Positions 20,046 to 28,207 of a stretch of DNA of 64,000 nt are shown piece after piece. Source of the stretch: Rhizobium redzepovicii (lineage in GTDB: Bacteria; Pseudomonadota; Alphaproteobacteria; Rhizobiales; Rhizobiaceae); NCBI RefSeq assembly GCF_019793435.1, contig NZ_JAILYH010000009.1:62001-126000 (forward strand), written 5' to 3'. The notes below the pieces were generated by a model. The model was not told the DNA's origin. It worked only from the letters and a program-made list of their open reading frames with translations, and did not search any database. Numbering within the stretch: position 1 is the first letter of the stretch; each line of letters opens with the position of its first letter. The position numbers were made by a program, and so were the translations under genes.

Positions 20046-21422
20046 TCAGCCCTTCAGGGTCGCGCGGATATCGGGGTCGGTCAGGGTGTCATCAAGCGTT
20101 TTGTGCGTGCGCTCGATGATGGCGTCGATATCGGCGTCGGTGCAGCAGAGCGGCGGCGCATAACCCAGCACGCCGTTGGCGAAGGCACGGATGACCAGGC
20201 CGTTTTCCCAGGCGCGGTCGAAGACCCGGCGCGCCGGATCGGCGGTCGACGGCAACGGCGTCTTTTTTTCCTTGTCGACCACCAGTTCGATGGCGGCCAG
20301 CATGCCACGGCCGCGCACGTCGCCGACAAGCGGATGGTCCTTGAGGCTTTCAAGCCCTTGCATCAGCCGTGCACCGGCTTTCCGGCCGTTCTCCAGGAGG
20401 CCGGTTTCGTAAAGGTTCAGCACTTCGAGACCGACGGCTGCGCTGACGGGATGGGCCGAATAGGTATAACCGTGACCGACGGCTGCGCCTCCGGCGCCAT
20501 CCGCGATGGCCTGGTAGACATGATCGGCCATGAAAACCGCGCCCATCGGCACATAGCCCGAGGTCAGACCCTTTGCGGTGGTGATGAAATCAGGAACGAT
20601 CCCGTCGTCCTCGCATGCAAAGAGCGGGCCGGTGCGGCCGAAAGCGGTGATGACTTCGTCGGCGACAAAGAGGATTCCGAGTTCGCCGCAGAGCGCCCGC
20701 ATCGCCTTCATCCAGCCCTTCGGCGGCACCAGTACACCGCCCGACCCCTGAATGGGTTCGGCATAAAACGCGGCGACGCGTTCGGGGCCGACCTCTTCAA
20801 CCTTGCGGCGCAGTGCCGCGAGCGAGGCGTTGATGATCGCCTGCGAATCCTCACCTACCGGGTTGCGGTAGGCGTAGTGCGAGGGGATTTTATGCTGCCA
20901 GTCGAAGGGAATGCCGAAGCCGGCGTGGAACAGAGGAAGCGCCGTCAGTCCTGCCCCGACAGTCGATGAACCGTGATAGCCTTGCTCGATGGAGATGAAC
21001 TGGTCGCGTTGCGGCTGGCCGCGGGCGATCCAGTAATAGCGGATGAACCGGATCGTGCTGTCGACGGCATCGGATCCGCCCAAGGTAAAGTAAACATGAT
21101 TGAGATCGCCCGGCGCCCGTTCGGCCAATGCCGCGGCAAGCCGGATCGCCGGTTCCGAACCGAGACCGAAATAAGTGGTGGCATAGGGCAGTTCGCGCAT
21201 CTGCCGCGCCGCCGCCTCGACGATCGATTCATGACCGTAACCGGCATTGACGCACCACAGGCCGGCAAAGCCGTCGACCAACTGCTTGCCCGAAGCATCG
21301 GTCACCGTCGCCCCTTTTGCCGAAGCGAGCACACGCACACCGAGCTTTTCATGGTTGCGGTAGGAGGCGACGGGGTGGACGAGATGGGCGCGGTCGAGTT
21401 CGACAAGGGAATTGCTGTACAT
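20046..21422 (-). CDS. Class III aminotransferase (omega-amino acid/polyamine:pyruvate type)
   Basis: A 458-residue fold-type I PLP aminotransferase. Family blocks are VDGFAGLWCVNAGYG, YFTLGGSDAVDS, the PLP-Asp motif FVADEVITAFGRTG, and Lys284 in TTAKGLTSGYVPMGAVF, which forms the Schiff base. The GFAGLWCVN and YATTYFG blocks are those of enzymes using omega-amines (putrescine, GABA, beta-alanine) with pyruvate as acceptor. It starts 13 bp after a GNAT gene on the same strand, and succinate-semialdehyde dehydrogenase and amine-oxidase-type genes lie upstream on that strand, so a GABA or diamine substrate is likely. Taurine or other omega-amino acids are alternatives. Confidence 0.85.
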   Translation of the reverse strand: MYSNSLVELDRAHLVHPVASYRNHEKLGVRVLASAKGATVTDASGKQLVDGFAGLWCVNAGYGHESIVEAAARQMRELPYATTYFGLGSEPAIRLAAALAERAPGDLNHVYFTLGGSDAVDSTIRFIRYYWIARGQPQRDQFISIEQGYHGSSTVGAGLTALPLFHAGFGIPFDWQHKIPSHYAYRNPVGEDSQAIINASLAALRRKVEEVGPERVAAFYAEPIQGSGGVLVPPKGWMKAMRALCGELGILFVADEVITAFGRTGPLFACEDDGIVPDFITTAKGLTSGYVPMGAVFMADHVYQAIADGAGGAAVGHGYTYSAHPVSAAVGLEVLNLYETGLLENGRKAGARLMQGLESLKDHPLVGDVRGRGMLAAIELVVDKEKKTPLPSTADPARRVFDRAWENGLVIRAFANGVLGYAPPLCCTDADIDAIIERTHKTLDDTLTDPDIRATLKG

Positions 21423-21435
21423 AATGCTCTCCGGA

Positions 21436-22272
21436 TCAGCCGAGTGCCTGGTTGGCGAGGGCGAAGATGGTGGCGACGGAATCGACGGCTGGGATCGATG
21501 GCTTCATCATGGCGATGCCGCCGCCGACATGGGCGAAGCCTTGTTCGGCCAGCCAGCCGGACAGGCCGGCGGCAGTCGTGGTATCGACCCTGAGGAACCC
21601 GCCGGGGCGCCGTGCGATGAAATGCGTGACGAGCGCCTTGGCGTCATCCACGTTGCCCGCAATGACGGGGCCGATGACCTCGCCCCGGCCGAAGCTGCGA
21701 AGGACCGCAAAACCGCTGACGCGTCCATTGCGGCGGCGTACCACGGCGAGTTCACCGACCTTGGCGAGATATGCGATCAGATCGGCGCGATCGGCGCCGA
21801 AGGCCTGTCGATCGAGTTCGGTGATTGCCGAGAAATCGGTCATCGCGGCGGCTGACGTTGCCGTCGGCGCGGCGCGTTCTGCTGCGATGCCTTGATGCTG
21901 CAGAATGCGGCCGGTCTGGCGGAAGCCGAGCTTCTCGTAGAGTGGAAGGCCATCGGCGGTCGCTACAAGCCGGAGCGGGCGATCGCCGGCAAGCTCCATT
22001 GCGGCATGCATTAGCTTGCGGCCAAGGCCGCGGCCGCGCATGGCTTGATCGACGATGACCATGTTGATCGTGGCGCAGTCTTGCTTGTAGGGGGTGACGA
22101 GCACGGTGCCCACCACCCGGTCGCCCTCGATGGCGACGACACCCTCGCTCAAGGCACGCGCCATTTCCCAGTCTTCAGGCCGATGGGGCCAGCCCGCCTG
22201 CCGCGACAGCGTGAGGGCGGCACCCAGGTGTTCGCTGCCGAACGCGGCAAAGTCGATCTGGCTTGTCTGCAT
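21436..22272 (-). CDS. Two-domain GNAT acetyltransferase
   Basis: A 278-residue protein with an N-terminal GNAT fold (acetyl-CoA loop QAMRGRGLGRKLM near residues 78-90) and a second domain of about 130 residues resembling the C-terminal half of YitH/YobR-type GNATs. It opens with GWPHRPEDWEMAR, shared with the paralogous protein encoded at 31979-32854. It is co-transcribed with the downstream aminotransferase (13-bp gap). The acceptor is unknown; the context suggests an amine, polyamine or omega-amino acid. A dyad overlaps its ribosome-binding region. Confidence 0.82.
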   Translation of the reverse strand: MQTSQIDFAAFGSEHLGAALTLSRQAGWPHRPEDWEMARALSEGVVAIEGDRVVGTVLVTPYKQDCATINMVIVDQAMRGRGLGRKLMHAAMELAGDRPLRLVATADGLPLYEKLGFRQTGRILQHQGIAAERAAPTATSAAAMTDFSAITELDRQAFGADRADLIAYLAKVGELAVVRRRNGRVSGFAVLRSFGRGEVIGPVIAGNVDDAKALVTHFIARRPGGFLRVDTTTAAGLSGWLAEQGFAHVGGGIAMMKPSIPAVDSVATIFALANQALG

Positions 22273-22273
22273 G

Positions 22274-22304
22274 ACACTTCCCTTATTCTCCTGAGTGGAA
22301 GTGT
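22274..22304. promoter_or_regulatory. Inverted repeat overlapping the GNAT ribosome-binding region
   Basis: Perfect 8-bp arms ACACTTCC (22274-22281) and GGAAGTGT (22297-22304) around a 15-bp spacer. The left arm lies directly before the minus-strand ATG at 22272 and includes its purine-rich ribosome site, so binding or folding here would affect expression of the GNAT-aminotransferase operon. Confidence 0.5.
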
Positions 22305-22380
22305 GAAGGAGTGCGGGTTGGCTAATCGTCTGAAGGCTGCGCCCTGAGCAGTATCTTATCGTTTTCCCTTTGTCGCCTGC

Positions 22381-22394
22381 CGCATCTTATGCTG
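22381..22394. promoter_or_regulatory. Operator-like dyad 3 upstream of the GNAT-aminotransferase operon
   Basis: CGCATCTTATGCTG carries the same GCAT-N3-ATGCTG core as the two dyads ahead of the Lrp-type gene. It is about 110 bp upstream of the GNAT start and is a plausible Lrp-type operator. Confidence 0.5.
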
Positions 22395-22681
22395 GCATGT
22401 GGGCGCCACCGGGCGGATCGCGAGCAACATTCGCTGCACGTCGGCAAGCCGGGTGAGTGAGTGCGGCGAGCCGATCAAATCAACAAGCATCATAGAGGCC
22501 GACATAGCCATCCTCGCCGTCGTTCAGCCACCGCCAGCGAGCGGGGCACCTACTACCATCTGCCAAAGCCGCCTTTCGATACGCAATAATCTGCTTCGAT
22601 CGCAGCTACATTCAGGCGAGCCGCGGGGTGGGCCGCGCCTATCATGACTACGCCCCGGTCCACGCTCCAAAGGATATGTTC

Positions 22682-23350
22682 ATGACCCTCATGCGCCCGA
22701 AATACATCACCTTCGACTGCTACGGCACGCTGACCAATTTCCAGATGGCGGAGGCGGCCCGCGACCTTTACGGCAATCAGCTCGACGAGCCGCGCATGGC
22801 CGAGTTCGTCCGCAACTTCGCCGCCTATCGCCTCGATGAGGTTCTGGGCGACTGGAAGCCCTATGCCGAGGTCGTTCACAATTCGATCGAGCGCAGCTGC
22901 AAACGCAACGGCATCAAGTTCAGGGACGAAGACGCCCGGATGGTCTATGAGCGCGTGCCGACCTGGGGTCCGCATGCGGATGTGCCGGCTGGCCTCGCGA
23001 AGGTCGCCAAGGAGATCCCGCTGGTGATCCTGTCGAATGCGATGATTTCGCAGATCATGTCGAATGTCGAAAAGCTCGGCGCTCCGTTCCATGCGGTTTA
23101 CACGGCCGAACAGGCGCAAGCCTACAAGCCGCGCCTGCAGGCCTTTGAATATATGTTCGATATGCTCGGCTGCGCGCCCGAAGATGTCGTGCACTGCTCC
23201 TCGTCATTCCGCTATGACCATATGTCGGCCAACGATATCGGCATCAAGAACAAGGTGTGGGTCAACCGCCGCCATGAACCCGCCAACCCGTTCTATGGCT
23301 ATGTCGAAATCCCCGACATTTCCGGCCTGCCGGGCGTTTTCGGTCTCTGA
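22682..23350 (+). CDS. HAD hydrolase, haloacid dehalogenase type II-like
   Basis: A 222-residue HAD-superfamily protein. The motif I nucleophile is in TFDCYGTLTNF, motif II is LSNA, and the motif III Lys is in AYKPRLQAFEYMFDML. Motif IV is unusual, HCSSSFRYDHMSANDIGI. The layout matches (S)-2-haloacid dehalogenase-like HADs, but many such genes encode phosphatases or enzymes of unknown substrate. ATG at 22682 is chosen because AAAGGA lies at a proper distance; in-frame starts at 22676 and 22691 are possible. It is a single-gene unit ending in a strong terminator and is embedded in the amine-catabolism block without obvious partners. Confidence 0.8.
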   Translation: MTLMRPKYITFDCYGTLTNFQMAEAARDLYGNQLDEPRMAEFVRNFAAYRLDEVLGDWKPYAEVVHNSIERSCKRNGIKFRDEDARMVYERVPTWGPHADVPAGLAKVAKEIPLVILSNAMISQIMSNVEKLGAPFHAVYTAEQAQAYKPRLQAFEYMFDMLGCAPEDVVHCSSSFRYDHMSANDIGIKNKVWVNRRHEPANPFYGYVEIPDISGLPGVFGL

Positions 23351-23363
23351 ACCGTACGAGGAA

Positions 23364-23394
23364 AAGCGCGGGCGTTTCCGCCCGCGCTTCTTTT
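23364..23394 (+). terminator. Rho-independent terminator of the HAD gene
   Basis: Perfect 11-bp stem AAGCGCGGGCG (23364-23374) / CGCCCGCGCTT (23379-23389) with a TTTC loop, followed by CTTTT. It begins 14 bp after the HAD stop codon. Confidence 0.88.
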
Positions 23395-23466
23395 GAAGTG
23401 ATCGGCTGTGCTTGCGGACCGACTGAAGCCGAAGGGTTGCCAACCCTCGTGTGTTGCGGTGGTTGT

Positions 23467-23496
23467 AAAAAAAAATGGCGCACCCCGCGTGCGCCA
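23467..23496 (-). terminator. Rho-independent terminator of the succinate-semialdehyde dehydrogenase gene
   Basis: On the minus strand an 8-bp stem, TGGCGCAC/GTGCGCCA (23476-23483 and 23489-23496) with a 5-nt loop, is followed by nine T residues (A-run at 23467-23475 on the plus strand). It lies about 35 bp past the stop of the gene ending at 23531. Confidence 0.85.
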
Positions 23497-23530
23497 CATT
23501 GCTGGTTCTCGTCCCGTAATCGCTTCCGGC

Positions 23531-24988
23531 TCAGCTCAGTCCGCCGATATGGAAGCTCTTCATCTCGAGATATTCTTCGATGCCCGCCTGCGCGCCCTCG
23601 CGCCCGAGGCCGGATTGCTTGACGCCGCCGAACGGGGCGACTTCGGTTGAGATCGCGCCGGTGTTGAGCCCGATCATGCCGAACTCGAGCGCTTCGCCGA
23701 CACGCCAGGAGCGCTTGAGGTTTACGGTGTAGAAATAGGCAGCCAGGCCGAAGGGCGTGCCGTTGGCGATTGCGATCGCCTCGTCTTCCGTCTCGAAGCG
23801 GAAGAGCGGAGCAACCGGGCCGAAGGTTTCTTCGCTGGCAAGCAGCATGTCGGTCGTCGCCCCGGTCAGCACCATCGGCGCGGCGTATTGCGAGCCCTCC
23901 GCCACGGAGCTTCCCTGTGCGGCGATCTTGGCGCCTTTGGAGAGAGCGTCTTCGACATGGCGGGTGATCTTGTCGATCGCCGCTGCATTGATCATCGGGC
24001 CGATAACGTTGCCGGGTTCCGTGCCGGGGCCGACCTTCATGGCGTTGACGCGAGCGCCGAGTTTTTCGGCGAAGGCATCATAGACACCGGCCTGCACCAG
24101 GATGCGGTTGGCGCAGACGCAGGTCTGGCCGCCGTTGCGGAACTTGGACAGGATTGCGCCCTCGACAGCGAGATCGAGATCGGCGTCGTCGAAAACGATG
24201 AACGGCGCGTTGCCGCCGAGTTCGAGGGAGAGCCGCTTGACGCTGTCGGCAGCGCCGCGCATCAGAAGCGAGCCGATCCGGGTCGAACCGGTGAAGGAGA
24301 TCTTGCGCACCGTCGCGTTTGCCATGAACTCGTTGCCGATCTCCGTCGGCATGCCGGTGACGATATTGATCACACCTGCCGGAATGCCGGCGCGCTCGGC
24401 AAGGACACCCATGGCGAGCGCCGAATAGGGGGTGAATTCCGAAGGCTTGACGACAACCGTACAGCCGGCCGCCAGGGCGGGCGCCACCTTTCGGGTGATC
24501 ATGGCGATCGGGAAATTCCAGGGTGTCACGATGGCGCAGACGCCGACCGCTTCCTTGAGCACGACGATGCGGCGATCCGGCGTCGGCGAGGGAATGGTAT
24601 GGCCGCCGATGCGGCGAGCTTCTTCGGCAAACCATTTGACGAAGGAAGCACCGTAACGGATTTCGGCACGCGATTCATCGAGAGGCTTGCCCTGTTCAAG
24701 AGTGATGAGCAGCGCCAGATCCTCGAGATTTTCGATCATCAGGGCATACCAGCGCTCGAGCAGAACGGCGCGTTCGGCATTCGTTTTCTTCTTCCACGAG
24801 CTGAAGGCGGCATTAGCTGCGTCGATCGCCGCCCGGGTCTCGGCTGTGCCCATGTCGGGAACGGTGCCGAGATTGTCCTGAGTGGCGGGATTGACGACGT
24901 TTACCGTCTTGCCCGACGCCGCACGCGACCAGATCCCGTCGATCAGTCCGGCCTGCTGGAAAAGGTCGTTGTCGTTCAAATCGAGCAT
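23531..24988 (-). CDS. gabD: NAD(P)-dependent succinate-semialdehyde dehydrogenase
   Basis: A 485-residue aldehyde dehydrogenase of the GabD branch, oxidising succinic semialdehyde to succinate. Blocks seen are TPWNFPIAMITRK, VVKPSEFTPYSALA, FTGSTRIGSLLM, the general-base Glu in LELGGNAPFIVFDDADLD, and the nucleophile in GQTCVCANR, whose extra Cys two residues on is typical of GabD enzymes. ATG at 24988 is preceded by GAGGAAA; the longer reading adds 44 unconserved residues. With the aminotransferase at 20046 it could complete GABA degradation. A paralogue at 50092 serves the hydroxyphenylacetate pathway. Confidence 0.9.
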   Translation of the reverse strand: MLDLNDNDLFQQAGLIDGIWSRAASGKTVNVVNPATQDNLGTVPDMGTAETRAAIDAANAAFSSWKKKTNAERAVLLERWYALMIENLEDLALLITLEQGKPLDESRAEIRYGASFVKWFAEEARRIGGHTIPSPTPDRRIVVLKEAVGVCAIVTPWNFPIAMITRKVAPALAAGCTVVVKPSEFTPYSALAMGVLAERAGIPAGVINIVTGMPTEIGNEFMANATVRKISFTGSTRIGSLLMRGAADSVKRLSLELGGNAPFIVFDDADLDLAVEGAILSKFRNGGQTCVCANRILVQAGVYDAFAEKLGARVNAMKVGPGTEPGNVIGPMINAAAIDKITRHVEDALSKGAKIAAQGSSVAEGSQYAAPMVLTGATTDMLLASEETFGPVAPLFRFETEDEAIAIANGTPFGLAAYFYTVNLKRSWRVGEALEFGMIGLNTGAISTEVAPFGGVKQSGLGREGAQAGIEEYLEMKSFHIGGLS

Positions 24989-25264
24989 ATCGTTTCCTCT
25001 CTGACCATTGGTCGCTGGCTGCAAAAGCCAGCGTCTGGAATGAATTCCGTCTTGGTCGTTATCGCCGGCCTCGACGTGTTCCCGACCAAAGCCTACCGAA
25101 ACTGAACAAGCAGCATGCATCGACAGTGGGTGCCGGGGCGGTGGAAAATAATGTTTTGAGTGATGAGACAGTCATCTTCGGCTGATGAAGGGGACGCGTT
25201 TTTTCCTCCTGGGCGGTGCGCTTCCGACGGATACCAACACCCCCTCACGCCTTTCGGCGTCATG
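24989..25264. other. Intergenic region upstream of gabD
   Basis: No gene is visible. A single CAGCAT half-site (25111-25116) resembles half of the GCAT-N3-ATGC dyads but has no partner arm. A short hairpin ACGCC-TTTC-GGCGT occupies 25247-25260, just before the repeat element that begins at 25265. Confidence 0.5.
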
Positions 25265-25371
25265 CTAAAGCGCGTCGCGATCTTTCAGCTTCGCTCCACG
25301 CGCTTTAGGTCTTTGTTTTTACGCATGTCGTTATCACAAAGCGCTGCACACTTTTGCGCGACTTGCTTTAG
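25265..25371. repeat. RIME-like palindromic repeat, copy 1
   Basis: About 107 bp related to the element at 32984-33087. The first palindrome has perfect 10-bp arms CTAAAGCGCG (25265-25274) and CGCGCTTTAG (25299-25308). Both copies then share a GTC..TTTGTTTT stretch and a second palindrome beginning GCATGTCGTTA, which here is partly decayed. Size and two-palindrome structure fit the rhizobial RIME family. The element runs over the stop codon of the aldehyde dehydrogenase gene ending at 25368. Confidence 0.75.
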
Positions 25372-26822
25372 AAGTAGCCAAGGATGGATTTGACCTCGAG
25401 GTATTCCAGCATGCCCTCAATGCCGAATTCGCGTCCGTTTCCAGATTGCTTAAAGCCGCCAAAAGGCGCGTGTGGATCCCAGGCTGGATAGTTGAGATGC
25501 ACTTGACCGCAGCGGATCCGTGACGCGACGTCCCTGACGACGTCTGTATTTTTACCCTGCACATGTGCACCCAGACCGTAGACGGTATGGTTGGCGATGG
25601 TGATGGCTTCCTCCACCGTGTCGTAAGGAATGAGGCAGAGAACCGGGCCGAAGATTTCCTCCTGGGCGATACGCATATCCGTGCGCACGTCCGAGAAAAT
25701 TGTCGGTTTGACGTAGAAGCCGGCATTCAGACCGGCGGGACGACCCTCGCCGCCGGTGACGAGCGTCGCGCCTTCCGCAATTCCGACGCCGATCATGGTT
25801 TGGATCCGATCGAACTGGGCCCGGTTGGCGATCGCGCCATGGGTGCTGGCTTCTGAAAGGGGATCACCGACAACGATCTCATCTGCGGTTCTTTTGGCGA
25901 TGGACTCGCTGTTGGAGAGCATCGCGCGCGGCACGATCATACGCGTCGGCGCGCTGCATGATTGGCCGAGATTGCGGAAGGCAGCCGCTACGCCCATGGC
26001 AACGGCGCGGTCAAGATCGGCGTCCGGCAGGATCACGTTCGGCGACTTGCCGCCAAGCTCCTGCGCGACGCGCTTGACGGTCGGCGCGGCTGCCTGGGCC
26101 ACAGCGATACCGGCACGGGTAGAGCCGGTAATCGAAATCATGTCGACATCCGGATGGGACGCGAGAGCCGAACCGACGCAGGAGCCGTCACCATTGACGA
26201 GGTTGAAGACGCCGTTGGGGAAGCCGGCTTCCTCAATCGTTTCTGCAAACAGCAGCGCGCCGAGAGGCGAAAGCTCGCTGGGCTTCAGCACGACCGTGCA
26301 GCCTGCGGCGAGTGCCGGCGAAACCTTGGCGGTGATCTGGTAGAGCGGCCAGTTCCAGGGCGTAATCAGTGCGCAGACTCCGATCGGTTCCTGGGCGACG
26401 GCGGTGTGGCCGCGCTGCTTGACGAAGGGGAAGGCTTCCAGGAGATCGCGGGCGACCTTCACATGGGCGATCGCCAGCGGCACCTGAGCGCTGCGCGCAT
26501 ATCCGATCGCCGCGCCCATTTCGAGACTCAGGCACTGCGCGAACAGTTCGCTGCGCGCTTCGAGCAGCGTCCGCAGGCGATCGAGCAGACCCGCGCGGTA
26601 TTCCGGCCTGGTCCGGCTCCAGGTCGCGAAGGCCCGCCGGGCGGCGGAAACCGCCGCGTCGACATCCTCGCCGTTGCCGAGCGCAAACTGGGTCACCGTC
26701 TCTTCCGTGGCAGGATTGACTACGACGCCCTTGGCGCTGCCTTTGGGTTCGAGCCATTGACCGTCGATGAAGAACTTGCCCAGACGACCGTTGCGGGACA
26801 GATGTTCGAGAGGTGTGATCAT
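25368..26822 (-). CDS. Aldehyde dehydrogenase, amine/aminoaldehyde catabolism
   Basis: A 484-residue NAD aldehyde dehydrogenase. Blocks are ITPWNWPLYQITAKVSPAL, VLKPSELSPL, ITGSTRAGIAVAQ, the general-base Glu of QELGGKSPNVILPDADLD, nucleophilic Cys in FRNLGQSCSAPTRM, and EEIFGPVL. NPATEETVTQ near the N-terminus and GKSPNV recall general aldehyde dehydrogenases rather than GabD. ATG at 26822 is chosen because AAGGA lies at the right distance; a TTG seven codons earlier is less likely. It follows the FAD oxidoreductase gene by 107 bp on the same strand and may oxidise the aldehyde that enzyme makes. Its last codons run into a RIME-like repeat. Confidence 0.85.
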   Translation of the reverse strand: MITPLEHLSRNGRLGKFFIDGQWLEPKGSAKGVVVNPATEETVTQFALGNGEDVDAAVSAARRAFATWSRTRPEYRAGLLDRLRTLLEARSELFAQCLSLEMGAAIGYARSAQVPLAIAHVKVARDLLEAFPFVKQRGHTAVAQEPIGVCALITPWNWPLYQITAKVSPALAAGCTVVLKPSELSPLGALLFAETIEEAGFPNGVFNLVNGDGSCVGSALASHPDVDMISITGSTRAGIAVAQAAAPTVKRVAQELGGKSPNVILPDADLDRAVAMGVAAAFRNLGQSCSAPTRMIVPRAMLSNSESIAKRTADEIVVGDPLSEASTHGAIANRAQFDRIQTMIGVGIAEGATLVTGGEGRPAGLNAGFYVKPTIFSDVRTDMRIAQEEIFGPVLCLIPYDTVEEAITIANHTVYGLGAHVQGKNTDVVRDVASRIRCGQVHLNYPAWDPHAPFGGFKQSGNGREFGIEGMLEYLEVKSILGYF

Positions 26823-26929
26823 TGCAAAGTCCTTATGCGGCAACAGGCACGGAGGATCGGCAGGGAATCAGGGGTGGCCGTCCTGCGTTAGGCCATCGGT
26901 GCCCGCGCGGGGCGCGGCGCCAGGATCGG

Positions 26930-28207
26930 TCAGGGCAGCAGGTCCTTCATGCGGTAATAGGTGCCGACGATGGGCAGAAACCACGGGTTTCCGGTATGCA
27001 TCGGGACGGCGGGCCACGCGAAGCCGTCGAGCGGATTGGCGTCCTTGCGCCCCATCGCCATATTGGCCAGCGCGCTGCCCATGAAGGTCGATAGCTGGGC
27101 GCCGTGGCCGGAATAGCCCATGCTGTAAATCACACCCTCGGCGCTGCCTGCGCGGGGATAACGATCCTGCGTGCAGCCGACGAGGCCGCCCCAGCAATAG
27201 TCGATCTCGACGTCTGCAAGCTGCGGAAACATGCCGAGCATCTGCTGGCGCAGAAGCTGCCCGGAGCTGACGTCGGTTTTCTGGTTCGATACCGCCGAAA
27301 ATCTCGCCCGCCCCCCAAACAGCATGCGGTTGTCTGGCGTCAGGCGGAAGTAGTTGGCGATGTTGAGGGAGTTGGTGAAGTTGCGGTTGCCCGGAACTGT
27401 CGCCGCGACCTCCTGCGGGGTGAGCGGGCGTGTCGCAATGATGAAGGAAGCGATCGGCATCAGCCTCCGGCGGAAATAGTTAAAGACGCTTGGCGTATAG
27501 GCATCGGTCGCCAGGATGACCTGGCGGGCGGTCAGCGAGCCGGTCGGCGTGGTTAGCCGCCATCCATTCGGGACGGGCTCGCGGGCGGTCACCGGGTTGT
27601 GTTCCCAGATCGCCGCGCCATGGCGGTGGGCCGCCTGCGCCACGCCGTTGGCGTAGCGCCCCATGTGCATCATGGCGGATTTCGGATAGAGGATCCCGCC
27701 ATGGAAGGCATCCGATACCACCTCGTTGCGGAGGTCCTCGCGCGTCAGCCATTCGGCTGACGGGTCGACCTCGCGGCGGATTTCTTCGGCCATTGCCTGC
27801 AGCTTGCCGACATGAGAGGGCTTCGAGGCAAGCTTGAGCTTGCCGCCCCTGCGGAAGTCGCAGGCGATCTTTTCCTCCTCGACGATGCGTTCGATCATGT
27901 CGATCGAGTCGTCATAGGCCCGCCACAAGCGGCGCGCCCGGTCTTCCCCGAGATGCTGCCTGGCGGCGCCGAAGCTTGCGAAATGGCCGCTGTTGAGGTG
28001 CCCGCCATTGCGGCCGGACGCACCATAGCCAACGTGTTCGGCTTCCAGCAGAGCGACCTTCACACCGGATTGCGCCAACGTGCGCGCGGCGTTGAGCCCG
28101 GTGAAACCGGCGCCGATCACCGCAACGTCGAAATCTCCCGAGACGGGGTCGGCGATGCCTGCGGCGAATGGGATCGAGGTATCATGCCAGTAGGACGCAA
28201 ATTTCAT
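26930..28207 (-). CDS. FAD-dependent amine oxidoreductase, PuuB-like
   Basis: A 425-residue DAO-family flavoprotein. The dinucleotide motif VIGAGFTGLNAARTLA (about residues 29-44) is followed by LEAEHVGYGASGRNGGH, the flavin loop seen in PuuB and OrdL proteins. The C-terminus carries MGYSGHGAQLSTFMG. In E. coli PuuB oxidises gamma-glutamylputrescine; here no PuuA ligase or PuuD hydrolase is adjacent, so direct oxidation of a polyamine, N-acetylated amine or amino acid derivative is equally possible. It precedes an aldehyde dehydrogenase on the same strand, matching an amine-to-aldehyde-to-acid sequence. Confidence 0.83.
   Translation of the reverse strand: MKFASYWHDTSIPFAAGIADPVSGDFDVAVIGAGFTGLNAARTLAQSGVKVALLEAEHVGYGASGRNGGHLNSGHFASFGAARQHLGEDRARRLWRAYDDSIDMIERIVEEEKIACDFRRGGKLKLASKPSHVGKLQAMAEEIRREVDPSAEWLTREDLRNEVVSDAFHGGILYPKSAMMHMGRYANGVAQAAHRHGAAIWEHNPVTAREPVPNGWRLTTPTGSLTARQVILATDAYTPSVFNYFRRRLMPIASFIIATRPLTPQEVAATVPGNRNFTNSLNIANYFRLTPDNRMLFGGRARFSAVSNQKTDVSSGQLLRQQMLGMFPQLADVEIDYCWGGLVGCTQDRYPRAGSAEGVIYSMGYSGHGAQLSTFMGSALANMAMGRKDANPLDGFAWPAVPMHTGNPWFLPIVGTYYRMKDLLP

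Larger units (their letters stand above)
22273..22681. other. Divergent intergenic region, GNAT-aminotransferase operon / HAD gene
   Basis: 409 bp without a supported gene. It contains the 22274-22304 inverted repeat next to the GNAT start and the 22381-22394 dyad. The part from 22400 to 22660 shows no further conserved structure that I can name. AAAGGA at about 22667 serves the HAD start at 22682. Confidence 0.6.
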
